Source: Verrucomicrobiota bacterium
GTDB taxonomy: Bacteria > Verrucomicrobiota > Verrucomicrobiia > Limisphaerales > J093
Direction of reading: 5' to 3'
Assembly: GCA_016871715.1 (NCBI GenBank)
Contig: VHCO01000008.1
Location: 1 to 64,000 of the forward strand
DNA length: 64,000 nucleotides
The notes under the pieces were generated by a model. The model was not told the origin of the DNA. It was given only the letters and a program-made list of their open reading frames with translations, and did not search any database. Both the position numbers and the translations under genes were made by a program. This document shows, one piece after another, positions 9,563 through 18,619 of the stretch. How positions within the stretch are numbered: position 1 is the stretch's first letter; every line of letters begins with the position of its first letter.

Positions 9563-10716
9563 AAGCGATCGTCACCGGTATGATTGCCAGCTACCCTGTG
9601 GGCGGGGTCCTGTGGGATTATGCGCAATATGCGCTGGGCTTGGAGCGGTTGGGGTACGAGGTGTACTACCTCGAAGACACAGGTTGGCAGACGTACGATC
9701 CGAGGCGCGGCGAGTATGGTGAGGACGGTCGATACGGGGTCGAGTTCTTAGGCGCGTCGCTCGCGCGGCTCTCGCCAACGTTAGGGCGGCGGTGGCATTT
9801 CCGCTGCATGGATGGGCAATCGTTTGGGGTGTCCCGGGCGGAGTTGGCGAAGGTGGTGGCGTGTGCGGATGTCTTCCTCAATGTCTCGGGCGGCACGCTG
9901 CTGCGCGAGGAGTATATGCCGTGCCGGCGGAAGGTGTTGATCGACACGGACCCGGGCTGGAATCACTTTCGAAATTTTCCGCGCTGGGATGCGCAACCTG
10001 GTTGGCAGGGCTCGAACGGTTACCGGGCGCATGATTACTTTTTCACGTATGCGGAGCGTCTGGGCGAACCGGACTGTGTGTTGCCGGACATGGGACTGCG
10101 GTGGCAACCGACTCGGCCACCGGCGGTGCTCGACCTTTGGCAGGCCGAACCGCCTGGGGAACAGTGGTCAACGGTCCTGACGTGGAAGAATTTCGCGGAG
10201 ACGATTCGCCACCAGAGCGTCACGTACGGCACCAAAGAGATGGAGTTCGGCAAGGTACAGGAGTTGCCCCGGCGCGTGCCTGCGAGATTCGAGTTAGCGG
10301 TGGGGGGTGCGGCGGCGCCGGTCGAGGCCTGGCGCGGTTTGGGTTGGTCGGTGGTGGAGGCGCAGGGCGTATCGGGGACCCTGGAGGATTATCGGCATTA
10401 CGTTCAGCGGTCGCGCGGCGAGTTCAGTGTGGCGAAGAACGTGTATGTGGCTACGCGCAGCGGCTGGTTCAGTTGTCGGTCGGTGTGCTACTTGGCCGCA
10501 GGGCGACCGGTGGTGGTGCAGGATACTGGGTTTTCCGACTTCATCCCCACCGGCGAAGGACTGTTCGCTTTCGCCGACCTGGACGGAGCAGTGCGTGGGA
10601 TCGAGGCGGTGGAGGCCGATTACGCGCGGCACCAACAGGGCGCGCGGCAGATGGCGCGGGCGCACTTTGACTCGGACCGTGTGCTGGGTGACCTCCTGCG
10701 AGGCATAGGATTGTAG
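9559..10716 (+). CDS. Glycosyltransferase, GT-B fold, subfamily unclear
   Basis: A 385-residue protein that starts at an ATGA overlap. The N-terminus, MKAIVTGMIASYPVGGVLWD, then YALGLERLGYEVYYLED, resembles the clamp domain of GT-B enzymes. The C-terminal half has SRGEFSVAKNVYVATRSGWF and YLAAGRPVVVQDTGFSDF, matching the donor-binding part of group 1 glycosyltransferases that also occur in mycofactocin-like and PVC surface loci. The acceptor is unknown. It is the last tightly overlapped gene of the chain that begins before base 1; the next gene starts 11 bases later. Confidence 0.8.
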   Translation: MKAIVTGMIASYPVGGVLWDYAQYALGLERLGYEVYYLEDTGWQTYDPRRGEYGEDGRYGVEFLGASLARLSPTLGRRWHFRCMDGQSFGVSRAELAKVVACADVFLNVSGGTLLREEYMPCRRKVLIDTDPGWNHFRNFPRWDAQPGWQGSNGYRAHDYFFTYAERLGEPDCVLPDMGLRWQPTRPPAVLDLWQAEPPGEQWSTVLTWKNFAETIRHQSVTYGTKEMEFGKVQELPRRVPARFELAVGGAAAPVEAWRGLGWSVVEAQGVSGTLEDYRHYVQRSRGEFSVAKNVYVATRSGWFSCRSVCYLAAGRPVVVQDTGFSDFIPTGEGLFAFADLDGAVRGIEAVEADYARHQQGARQMARAHFDSDRVLGDLLRGIGL

Positions 10717-10727
10717 ATTGGGGGCGC

Positions 10728-11336
10728 ATGAACGCAGACGAACTGAACGACATCGTGGGCGGTTGGGACCCTGCCGGGTTGCCAACCAACATCCGGGTGG
10801 GGGCCGGCTGTTTCCTAGAGCGCAAGGAAAGCTTCAAACGTTTCCGCAGCCGGCGGAATCCAGGCTTGGCGCTCGGCGACCGCGTGAAGGTTTACACGTG
10901 GACGGAGTTCAACGTCGAGCCGACCGGCCTGGTCGAGGTTGGCGACGACTCGACGCTCGTGGGCGCGGTGTTCATGTGCGCCGAGCGCATCCGCATCGGG
11001 AAGCGGGTGATCGTGTCCTACAACGTCACGATTGCGGACTGCGATTTTCACCCGCGCGATCCGGACGTGCGCAAGGCGGACGCGATGGCCAATGCCCCGC
11101 AGGGCGACCGGAGTCGGCGCCCGGTTCTGGAGGCGCGACCGGTGGTGATTGAGGACGACGTTTGGGTGGGCATCGGCGCGATCCTCCTCAAGGGCGTCCA
11201 CATTGGCCGAGGAGCGCGGATTGGCCCGGGCGCCGTGGTGACGCGAAGCGTCCTAGCCGAAGGCGCGGTGCTGGGGAACCCGGCCCGGGCCGTCGAGTTC
11301 CTCGAGCTTCGATCAGGGAAGAGGAGGCGGAGTTGA
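10728..11336 (+). CDS. Hexapeptide-repeat (left-handed beta-helix) acyltransferase 1
   Basis: A 202-residue protein built mostly of imperfect hexapeptide turns of the [LIV]-G-x4 type: VEVGDDSTLVGAVF, RIRIGKRVIVSYNVTIAD, then VVIEDDVWVGIGAILLKG and RIGPGAVVTRSV. The histidine in DCDFHPRDPD is where the catalytic His of CatB/WbbJ-like O-acetyltransferases lies. It probably works as a trimer that transfers an acetyl or other acyl group from CoA to a sugar. It is very likely co-transcribed with the glycan operon upstream (11-base gap) and with a second enzyme of the same fold downstream. Confidence 0.9.
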   Translation: MNADELNDIVGGWDPAGLPTNIRVGAGCFLERKESFKRFRSRRNPGLALGDRVKVYTWTEFNVEPTGLVEVGDDSTLVGAVFMCAERIRIGKRVIVSYNVTIADCDFHPRDPDVRKADAMANAPQGDRSRRPVLEARPVVIEDDVWVGIGAILLKGVHIGRGARIGPGAVVTRSVLAEGAVLGNPARAVEFLELRSGKRRRS

Positions 11337-11421
11337 AACGGTGCGTGCCCAGGTCGAAGTCGTTGGGGTCGTTTGGCGTGTGGAGCGGGCTCCTGTCCGT
11401 TAGGGGAGTTGACTGGGCACG

Positions 11422-11961
11422 ATGAGCGAGGGCATGTCACTCGAGCACGATTGGTTTCCGCGGCCCCTACCGGCCAACGTCACCATTGGGGAGAGGAGTT
11501 GGTGGTACAGTTCGTTCGCCTGCCTGCATTATCGAAGCCGGAAACCCCACGGCGTGCGGGTAGGCCGGGACAGCGGCATCTACCACGGCACCTTCTTCGA
11601 GCTCGGTCCCGATGGCGAAGTCGAGATTGGCGACTATTGCACGTTGGTCGGGGCGATCATTTGCACCAACAGCCGGGTGGTCATCCGGGACTACACCTTC
11701 ATCGCGCACGAAGTCATCATCGCGGACCGCTTCGCGGCCCAGCCGTTGGCGGAGCCAGGGGGGCCGGTGCCCGTGGGCGGCGGCCCGAGCGAGATTGTGA
11801 TTGGGGAAAACGCTTGGATTGGTGCGCGGGCGATTCTGTTGTCCGGGGCGACGATCGGAGAAGGCGCCATCGTGGGAGCGGCAGCCTTTGTGGATTTCCC
11901 GGTGCCGCCCTACGCGGTGGTGGCTGGGAATCCGGGTCGCCTGGTGGGTCGGACGCGCTGA
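11422..11961 (+). CDS. Hexapeptide-repeat (left-handed beta-helix) acyltransferase 2
   Basis: A 179-residue left-handed beta-helix protein with turns such as GEVEIGDYCTLVGAIICTNS, VVIRDYTFIAHEVIIAD and IVIGENAWIGARAILLSGA. A His in FIAHEVI occupies the likely active-site loop. The family transfers acyl groups from CoA to sugars or antibiotics. It is the second such gene in a row after the glycan operon and shares little obvious sequence with the first beyond the fold, so the two probably modify different positions rather than being a recent duplication. It lies 85 bases after its neighbour. Confidence 0.88.
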   Translation: MSEGMSLEHDWFPRPLPANVTIGERSWWYSSFACLHYRSRKPHGVRVGRDSGIYHGTFFELGPDGEVEIGDYCTLVGAIICTNSRVVIRDYTFIAHEVIIADRFAAQPLAEPGGPVPVGGGPSEIVIGENAWIGARAILLSGATIGEGAIVGAAAFVDFPVPPYAVVAGNPGRLVGRTR

Positions 11962-12023
11962 AGGGGGGTGTTGGGGGTGCGAGCGAAGGGGGCTCGGAGG
12001 CGGATCGGATTGGGTGGCTGACC

Positions 12024-13526
12024 TCAGGAGGCGGCACGCAAGGCTCGCACGGGGGATAGGCGGGCGGCTTTGAGCGCCGGGTAGAGGCTGGCGAGGATCC
12101 CGACTGCGCCGCTCGCGGCGAGGGCGAGAGCGACGGCCTCTTGGGTGAGGAGGGGCGGGATGCTCGTAGGGTCGAGGAGGGTGAAGGCGTGGATGACCGC
12201 AACGGCGGCGAGGAGCCCGAGCAGGCCGCCCGCTAGGGCCAGGGCGGTGCCTTCAACCAGAATCTGGCGGAAGATGTCGGTGCGGGAGGCGCCCAAGGCT
12301 TGGCGGAGGCCGATCTCGCGGATGCGCTCGTTAAGGCTGGCGAGCATAATGTTGGCGATCACAATGGCGCCGATGATGAGACTAATCGCTGCCAGCACCC
12401 CGCCGGTCAGCCGGGCGTTCTGCGTGGCTTCCGCAACCCGCGCCTGCCAGTTCTCTTCCGTGAAGAAGTAAAAGTCCTCGATGCCCCGATGAGTTTGCAT
12501 GAGGACGTTCTTGGCCTGCTGCAGGCCTTGGTCGAAGTGGGCAAGGTCGCGCACGCGCAGGGAGATGCTGGTGGGTTGGAGGGGGCGGCAATGGGTCGGG
12601 TCGTAGACCGGGCGCAGTTTCATCCAGGCCGTCCGAAGCGGCACGTAGATGGTGGCGTTCTTGTTGTCGAAGATATGCCGTTCATTGCGGCCGGAGCCGC
12701 GACGGCGTGTCGGCCCCGCCTCGCCGAGGTCGCCGCGCTGCCCGGCCAGTTCGCGCCGACGCCGGTCGCGCTCGCTTTCGTAGTGGGCGAACATGCCGAT
12801 GACGGTGAACGGCTGTTGGTTGACGAGGATGATCTGCCCGAGGGGGACGAGGTCGGCGCCGACTTCCTGGGGTGCGCCGAACAGGGCGTCGCGGACGGCC
12901 GTGCCGATCACGCAAACGCTGCGCGCGGTTTCGTCGTCGAGTTCGTTGAACATGCGGCCGTGGGCGAGTTGGTGGTTGTTCAGGGCGAGGGCGTTGGGAG
13001 TGGTGCCGAGGAAGCTCCAGGGGATGAAGTGCTGGGTCTGGCGACTGACGACGATGTCCGGGAGCCGCAGTTCGGCGGCCACCGACTCGAGGAGTGGGGC
13101 GGAACGCTCGAGGGCTTCGACGTCGCGGATGGTCAAGCCGACGGCCTGTTGGGCGAGGTGACTTTGATAGCTCGGCACATCGGTCTCGTAGACATCCACC
13201 TTCTGCACGCCGCCAATCGCGCGCAAGGCCTCGAGCATGGCCCGCTCGTTGCCCCGAGCGATCGCCAGCGTGGTCACCAAGCTCACCACGCCGCAAATCA
13301 CCCCCGTCAGGGTGAGGAGCGAGCGCAGCTTGTGCGTCCATAATTCGCGCCCACCGCTCAGCAGGGCTGCCCAGAGAGTCAGGCCGGGCCGAGGCGCGGC
13401 GCGAGTTTCAGGGGGGGGACACCTCTGGCCGAACCGCTCCCCCAGGCGCGTCAGCGCCGGCCCTGGCGCTGCCCAGGGCTGCGCTAAGGGCGAGTCTGAG
13501 AGCGATCGAGCCGAGGTCGCGCGCAT
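12024..13526 (-). CDS. MacB-like ABC transporter permease (FtsX domain)
   Basis: A permease of the MacB/FtsX type. The N-terminal anchor reads RELWTHKLRSLLTLTGVICG, followed by a periplasmic MacB core domain and a C-terminal FtsX domain with three helices (GGVLAAISLIIGAIVIANIM, then EIGLRQALGAS, the coupling segment, and two more helices). MacB-type permeases do mechanotransmission rather than classical transport and drive lipoprotein, toxin or peptide extrusion with a separate ATPase, which is not next door here. The frame is open up to 13769, but the extra ~80 residues are Arg/Pro-rich and unlike the family, so the ATG at 13526 was chosen (500 residues). Confidence 0.85.
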   Translation of the reverse strand: MRATSARSLSDSPLAQPWAAPGPALTRLGERFGQRCPPPETRAAPRPGLTLWAALLSGGRELWTHKLRSLLTLTGVICGVVSLVTTLAIARGNERAMLEALRAIGGVQKVDVYETDVPSYQSHLAQQAVGLTIRDVEALERSAPLLESVAAELRLPDIVVSRQTQHFIPWSFLGTTPNALALNNHQLAHGRMFNELDDETARSVCVIGTAVRDALFGAPQEVGADLVPLGQIILVNQQPFTVIGMFAHYESERDRRRRELAGQRGDLGEAGPTRRRGSGRNERHIFDNKNATIYVPLRTAWMKLRPVYDPTHCRPLQPTSISLRVRDLAHFDQGLQQAKNVLMQTHRGIEDFYFFTEENWQARVAEATQNARLTGGVLAAISLIIGAIVIANIMLASLNERIREIGLRQALGASRTDIFRQILVEGTALALAGGLLGLLAAVAVIHAFTLLDPTSIPPLLTQEAVALALAASGAVGILASLYPALKAARLSPVRALRAAS

Positions 13527-13880
13527 CGATGACCAGGCTCGCGGGGAGGCGGTCGGGCCTTTCGGGCCTCTCCGCGAGCGCGGCGCCGGCCTGCGGGCGA
13601 GCGTCGTGGCGCGTCTGGCGTCAGCCGTGGCCAGCCAGGAGAAAGCACGAGCGGCGATCGGCTTGGGACGCCGCAGCCGAGCGGGGCTTGGGTCCGGGGC
13701 GCAAGTCACGGGACGCGCCGCGAGGGGCGGCAGGCCTTTGGGTTGTCTGAGGTTGGGGCGGTCTGGCATGGGCCAGGCTCAACTGCGCAGGGCGCGGGCC
13801 CACGCCGGCGGAGGGGTCGGCGGGATCACCTTACGTTTTCAGATTGCCATTTCGGATTCGATAGCATCACTTATGGATGC
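13527..13880. other. Divergent intergenic region
   Basis: 354 bases between the MacB-like gene (-) and the DUF3500 gene (+). The minus-strand frame stays open through most of it but encodes an Arg/Pro-rich stretch without family similarity, so it is treated as non-coding. The last ~60 bases before 13881 are distinctly less GC-rich and probably hold the promoter of the DUF3500 gene, but no convincing -35/-10 pair could be fixed. Confidence 0.4.
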
Positions 13881-14969
13881 ATGCAGAAACACAAATGTCA
13901 ATACGTGGCCGGTGTGAGCGGCCGGGGGCGGCTCGGCGCCGGACGATGGGGCATCCTTTGGGGTTTGCTCTGGGTTTCGGTTTTGGGGGGCGGCGTTGGC
14001 GTGAGCGCGCACGAGGTGGGGGAGGAGTTGGCGGAGGCGGCGCAGCGGTTGGTGGCGTCGCTGAGTGTGGAGCAGCGGGCCCAGGCGACCTTCGACATGG
14101 GCGATCCGGCGCGTCGGGATTGGCATTTCGTGCCGCGCGACCGCCGAGGCCTACCGGTGAAGGCGATGAGTCCGGCGCAGCGGCAACTCGCGCATGGGTT
14201 GCTGGCGAGCGGGCTGAGCCACCGCGGCTATCTCAAGGCCACGACCATTATGAGTCTGGAAGCGGTGCTGCAAGACTTGGAGCAGGGGCGGGGGCCGGTG
14301 CGCGACCCGGAGCTGTACTATTTCAGTGTTTTCGGCGTGCCGTCGGCGAAGGGAACGTGGGGTTGGCGGGTCGAGGGCCACCACCTGTCGTTGAGCTTCA
14401 CAGTGGTTGCGGGCGTGCCAGCGGCGGTGACACCGTCGTTTCTGGGGAGTAATCCGGGCGAGGTGCGCGCCGGTTCGCGCGCCGGTCTGCGGGTGTTGCA
14501 GCGCGAGGAGGATCTGGCGCGGGAGTTGGTGAAGTCCCTGGATAGCCGGCAGCGCCAGGTGGCGGTGTTCAGCGACCGGGCGCCGAGCGACATCGTCACG
14601 GGGCCGAACCGCGCGGCGGGGAGGCTCGAGCCGGCGGGGTTGGCGGCGGCGCAGATGACCGCTGGGCAGCAGGCGTTGCTGGTTGCTTTAATGGAGGAGT
14701 ATGTGTTGCGGCACCGACCGGAGTTGGTGCGGTCGGAGTGGGAGCGGATTCGGGCGGTGGCGCGGGATCAGCTCTACTTCGCTTGGGCGGGCGGGTTCGA
14801 GCTGGGGCAGGGGCACTACTACCGGGTGCAAGGCCCGACCTTCATCTTCGAGTACGACAACACCCAGAACGGCGCGAATCACATTCACACGGTTTGGCGC
14901 GACTCCGCCAACGACTTTGGCGACGATCCCCTGCGCCGGCATTACGAACAAGTCGCCCACCCGCGGTGA
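13881..14969 (+). CDS. Secreted DUF3500 protein
   Basis: The chosen ATG at 13881 gives 362 residues with a signal-peptide-like segment (GILWGLLWVSVLGGGVGVSA) at about 20-38; the longer open frame upstream looks non-coding. The body matches the DUF3500 family: SLEVEQRA-like start of the domain, RDWHFVPRDRRGLP, QAL(L)ALMEEY, and the family's distinctive ending ANHIHTVWRDSANDFG with LRRHYEQ. The function of DUF3500 is not established; members are exported proteins in planctomycetes, verrucomicrobia and others. The gene stands alone between convergent and divergent neighbours. Confidence 0.85.
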   Translation: MQKHKCQYVAGVSGRGRLGAGRWGILWGLLWVSVLGGGVGVSAHEVGEELAEAAQRLVASLSVEQRAQATFDMGDPARRDWHFVPRDRRGLPVKAMSPAQRQLAHGLLASGLSHRGYLKATTIMSLEAVLQDLEQGRGPVRDPELYYFSVFGVPSAKGTWGWRVEGHHLSLSFTVVAGVPAAVTPSFLGSNPGEVRAGSRAGLRVLQREEDLARELVKSLDSRQRQVAVFSDRAPSDIVTGPNRAAGRLEPAGLAAAQMTAGQQALLVALMEEYVLRHRPELVRSEWERIRAVARDQLYFAWAGGFELGQGHYYRVQGPTFIFEYDNTQNGANHIHTVWRDSANDFGDDPLRRHYEQVAHPR

Positions 14970-15195
14970 GGCCGTCCGCAGGCCGCCAACTCCGGGAGCG
15001 CGCGTTCGGGGGCAACCCAATGGACGGTCCAAGACTTTGCGAGGGAACATGGGAGGGGGGCAGAAACATGGGGGCAGAACCAACTGACGAAGCGACCGTC
15101 ACGGCCACACCCGAAAGGCGATAAAGCCTCTGCATGAACCACCTGGTAGGGCCGGACCGCCGGGCCGGCCGCTCGAACTCGGTGGCTAGTAGCCC

Positions 15196-17232
15196 TCAGT
15201 CTATGGTGTGCGGTTCACCTGCAGGCGATAGAAACGGTGCGAGGAAGCACCTGACGGAGCATCGGCAAGTTCGACCCAACCGGCAGCCCCGTGGAAGACC
15301 GCCAGGGTCTCCCAGCCTGGCGAGGGGAACGAAGAGGTTGTTTGCCAGAGGTACTGGAAACCGGGTGCCAGCCAGGCGCGGGCCCGAATCGACTCCGCGG
15401 CACGGCTGGTTTGCTCGATGCGGGCGTTGACGTGTGAGCACCCCGCGTAGAGAGGGACCAGGTCGCTGTGCCACCCCCCTTGGAGGCCTTGAACCCATCC
15501 GCCGGCGAACAGGCGCTCGCCCTGGAGGAGGAGCAACCGGACGAGCGACGAGCCACTGCCGACGAATCGAGTCCAACGTTCCGTCCGGGTTTAATCGTGC
15601 CAGGGTCCAGGTGCGCTGTGGACCGGTGGAGAGGATGCCACCTTGCACGAGAATCCGATCGTCGGGCTGCACGGCCACAGACCAAATCTGTCCGGCGACC
15701 AAGCTGTCTTCGTTCAAGGAGTCGAGCTGACCGTCTGGCTGCAAGCGCCCCAATCCCGTCCGCACCTGGTTTCCGATGCGGTTGAAGGAGCCGGCCACTA
15801 CGAGCCGGCCAGCGCGGTCCAACCCGATAGCGTCTACCGCATTGTTCGCGCCTTCACCGGTATGGAAGGTAGCATCGACGCTCCCGTCCGCAAAGAGGCG
15901 GACGATCCGGCCAGCCGGAGTGCCATCGTACGACGTGAACGTCCCGCCCAACACGATCCGGCCATCGGGCTGAATCACCAGCGTGTTGACCCAACGATCC
16001 GGCCCGGCTCCAGGCGCGAAGGTGTCATCCCGCCGACCGTCCGGGTAAAACCGCCCGACGGCGATCGAAGCAATGCCACTACCAGGAACTCCTGCGACAA
16101 CAATCCTGCCATCAGGCTGGCTGGCGGCCGCGGCAGGGAACGGCAAACCCGGCGCCGGGCCGAAAGCCGGGTCCACAGCTCCCGGATACAGCGGCGCTGG
16201 GTAAACCGTCAGACGAACGGGAGTCGACGTGAATGCGCTCAGAGCGTTCTCGATGCGTACCGAATAATCACCGGAATCCTGCGGCGCCGGGTTGGCGAAC
16301 AGAAGAGCTGGTCCGGTGGCAGCGGGAATCGGATGACCGTCTTTGAACCATTGATACGCTGGCAGCGGAAAGGCCTTGGCCTCGACCTGAAAGCCCACTT
16401 GCCGACCGGCAAACACCTCCGCCGAAACGGGGAAAGAGATAACAAGCGGCGGGGTCGGAGGCGGATTGCCCAGGCGGACCTTCGCGAGCTCGCGTCGGGC
16501 GGCTCCATCCAATCCGGTGAACCAACCCGCTGCAAGCAGCTCGCCATCTGGCCCGCCCTCGACGATCGTCACCCGACCGTTGAAACCGGTGCCGGGATCG
16601 AAAGTAGGATCCGGACTGCCGTCCGGCAGGAGGCGGGCGATGTTCCGACTGGCCACGCCCCGGTAGGTCTCGAACTCGCCAGCGATCACCAGGCGGCCGT
16701 CCGGTTCAACATGCACGTCGAGGATGTCCGTGTATTGCCCGCCCGCGACACTCCACCCCGGATCGAATGTGGGGTCCACACTGCCATCGATCTTCAGTCG
16801 GGCGATGCGGAGCACGGAACGGCCTCCTACCTTGTCAAAACGCCCCGTAACGTACGAGTCCCCATTGGCCAAGGCCGTGATCGAGTGAATCGCAAGTGGG
16901 CCTTGAGATTCGAGGGCCACCGGCGTGAAGGTGGCGTCCGGACTCCCGTTCGGAAGCAGCCGCCAGATGCGGTTGGCGATCGCCACCACCAATCGGCCAT
17001 CGGGAAGTTCAGCCGCACAGATGACGTCCCCAGGCGGTCGTTCGAACGAGGATATCCGCTGCCCACGGCCGTCCACCTTGACCAGCGAGACTTTGACACG
17101 ACTCTCCTCCAGCGAAAACCAGCCCCGCATCAGGAGGTGGCCATCGATGGTGACGAGCAACTGCTCGACTTTCGTGACCCCGAGGCCCGTGAGGCTGAAG
17201 CCGTCATCCAATGCACCCGAGTTGTGCAACAC
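15196..17232 (-). CDS. Delta-60 repeat / Ig-like protein, C-terminal part of a broken gene
   Basis: This frame continues the upstream fragment (17236-18546) in the same reading frame after a single in-frame TGA at 17236-17238. It contains delta-60 repeats (pattern xxDGRLVVAGxF ... LxPDGSxDxxF) around an Ig-like domain (YQWFKDGHPIP ... DSGDYSVRI). Near 15570, after ARLNPDGTLDS, the frame breaks: the natural continuation FVGSGSSLVRLLLLQGERLF lies one base over and runs to a proper stop at 15201 with the typical ending HRFYRLQVN. The last ~110 residues of this 678-residue frame are therefore a shifted artefact. Such proteins are large secreted surface proteins of unknown role. Confidence 0.7.
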   Translation of the reverse strand: MLHNSGALDDGFSLTGLGVTKVEQLLVTIDGHLLMRGWFSLEESRVKVSLVKVDGRGQRISSFERPPGDVICAAELPDGRLVVAIANRIWRLLPNGSPDATFTPVALESQGPLAIHSITALANGDSYVTGRFDKVGGRSVLRIARLKIDGSVDPTFDPGWSVAGGQYTDILDVHVEPDGRLVIAGEFETYRGVASRNIARLLPDGSPDPTFDPGTGFNGRVTIVEGGPDGELLAAGWFTGLDGAARRELAKVRLGNPPPTPPLVISFPVSAEVFAGRQVGFQVEAKAFPLPAYQWFKDGHPIPAATGPALLFANPAPQDSGDYSVRIENALSAFTSTPVRLTVYPAPLYPGAVDPAFGPAPGLPFPAAAASQPDGRIVVAGVPGSGIASIAVGRFYPDGRRDDTFAPGAGPDRWVNTLVIQPDGRIVLGGTFTSYDGTPAGRIVRLFADGSVDATFHTGEGANNAVDAIGLDRAGRLVVAGSFNRIGNQVRTGLGRLQPDGQLDSLNEDSLVAGQIWSVAVQPDDRILVQGGILSTGPQRTWTLARLNPDGTLDSIRRQWLVARPVAPPPGRAPVRRRMGSRPPRGVAQRPGPSLRGVLTRQRPHRANQPCRGVDSGPRLAGTRFPVPLANNLFVPLARLGDPGGLPRGCRLGRTCRCSVRCFLAPFLSPAGEPHTID

Positions 17233-17235
17233 CGC

Positions 17236-18546
17236 TCACCCGCTCCGGACGGCGCCGTTCACTTCGCGAAATTCACCTCCTATGGCAACCCGGCCGTCCG
17301 GCAGGCAAGCCACGGTCTGGACCATGGCGTTTGGGTCCAGACTCACAACAAAAGACGGGTCTCTTCGACCGTCGGAGAGAAGGCGGCAAAAGCTCGCGGC
17401 TGATGACGCCGCGCTACCGCGGTAGCTGCCCACCAGGATTCTGCCGTTGGCTTGTTGGTGCGCGGCATAGACAGAGCCATAAGCCCAATCGTCCGGCGCG
17501 AACGCCAACACCGGTTGCCCAGGCCAGCGCAGGCGAGGGTGGACGTCCACCCGCGCCGGGACACTGCTCGTGGCCCCGCTATCGCCAACGACCGACAACT
17601 GATAAAGGCCGGCGTTCTCAGGCAGCACATTCCTCAGGAGCAGAACAGGATTCGTTTGGCCTGGCAGATCGCGATCCTCAAAACGCCACTGAAAAAGTGG
17701 GGGCGGGTAGCTTTCCACCTTTCCCGCTAGCGTTACATCGGCCCCGGCTTTGACGGACTGCGGCCGGGGTTGCTCCAGGATCCGCGGCCCCACCGGAAAC
17801 GGCTCCTCTAGAAACACTCGTCCGACGCTCTGCTGTGGCGCCCCTCCGACCGTGGCGAAGGCGCCCGCGAGCACCAGACGGCCATCGGGCTGAAGCAGGA
17901 GTCTGGAAACTGAGGGCTCGAGATCAGCCCAGCGCGACGTCAGGGTCGGCAGCCATGCCCCATCCCGCGACCCGTCCGGCATCAGGCGGGCCATACTAGT
18001 CGCCGGCTGGCCGCCGACCGAAGAGAAGCTCCCGCCGACGAGGATTCGGCCATCGGAAAGCGGCAAGAGGTCTCCCAACCAAGCCCCGCGCTCGAACCCA
18101 GGGAGGAAGTCTTCGTCCAAATCCCCCTGCTCGCGAACGCGAAGAAGGGAGTTCCTGTGTCCCGCGGGGTCGCGAAAGCTCCCTCCGACTAGAATGCCAT
18201 AGCCGGGCTGCTCGATTACGGCGCTAACGAAGAACGACTCGGTCTGTCGCACCTTCTCCGACGTGAGGGCAAACGAGCGATCCAACGTCCCATCCGCGTT
18301 CAAGCGGGCTACCAACTGAGTCGGGTGTGAATCGATCTCGATGAAAGGTCCTCCGACCAGAATTCGGCCGTCGGCCTGGCGGGCCAAAGCCTGGACGCCG
18401 CCTGCGCTAAGCCCTGCCCCAAACGCGAACTCAAGGGAGCCACTGGTCGTAAGGCGACACAACCGGTTCGCCTCGATCCCGCCCAGGTGCGTGAACCAAC
18501 CGCCCAACAGCAACGAACCGTCGGGCAGAACCAGCACCGCCTCCAC
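17236..18546 (-). CDS. Delta-60 repeat / Ig-like protein, N-terminal fragment (truncated)
   Basis: 436 residues of delta-60 repeats, for example DGRILVGGPF, PDGRLVLAGAFATVGG and SDGRILVGGSFSSVGG, plus one Ig-like domain ending ENAGLYQLSVVGDSGA. There is no signal peptide. The only start in frame is a GTG in the middle of a repeat, and the frame stays open upstream with a repeat-like sequence (PPSRFDPQGGADQLVEA) until it runs into the typA coding end at 18620. The 5' part of the gene therefore seems to be missing. It ends at a TGA (17236-17238) where homologous repeats would continue. Likely a decayed gene. Confidence 0.7.
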   Translation of the reverse strand: MEAVLVLPDGSLLLGGWFTHLGGIEANRLCRLTTSGSLEFAFGAGLSAGGVQALARQADGRILVGGPFIEIDSHPTQLVARLNADGTLDRSFALTSEKVRQTESFFVSAVIEQPGYGILVGGSFRDPAGHRNSLLRVREQGDLDEDFLPGFERGAWLGDLLPLSDGRILVGGSFSSVGGQPATSMARLMPDGSRDGAWLPTLTSRWADLEPSVSRLLLQPDGRLVLAGAFATVGGAPQQSVGRVFLEEPFPVGPRILEQPRPQSVKAGADVTLAGKVESYPPPLFQWRFEDRDLPGQTNPVLLLRNVLPENAGLYQLSVVGDSGATSSVPARVDVHPRLRWPGQPVLAFAPDDWAYGSVYAAHQQANGRILVGSYRGSAASSAASFCRLLSDGRRDPSFVVSLDPNAMVQTVACLPDGRVAIGGEFREVNGAVRSG

Positions 18547-18619
18547 GAGTTGGTCGGCACCCCCTTGCGGGTCGAACCTCGAAGGCGGCGTTGGTCGAGG
18601 TGGCGGGAGTGAGCCTGGG

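Noticed and set aside
13527-13769. N-terminal extension of the MacB-like permease
   Set aside because: Arg/Pro-rich and without a match to MacB; a normal start exists at 13526.
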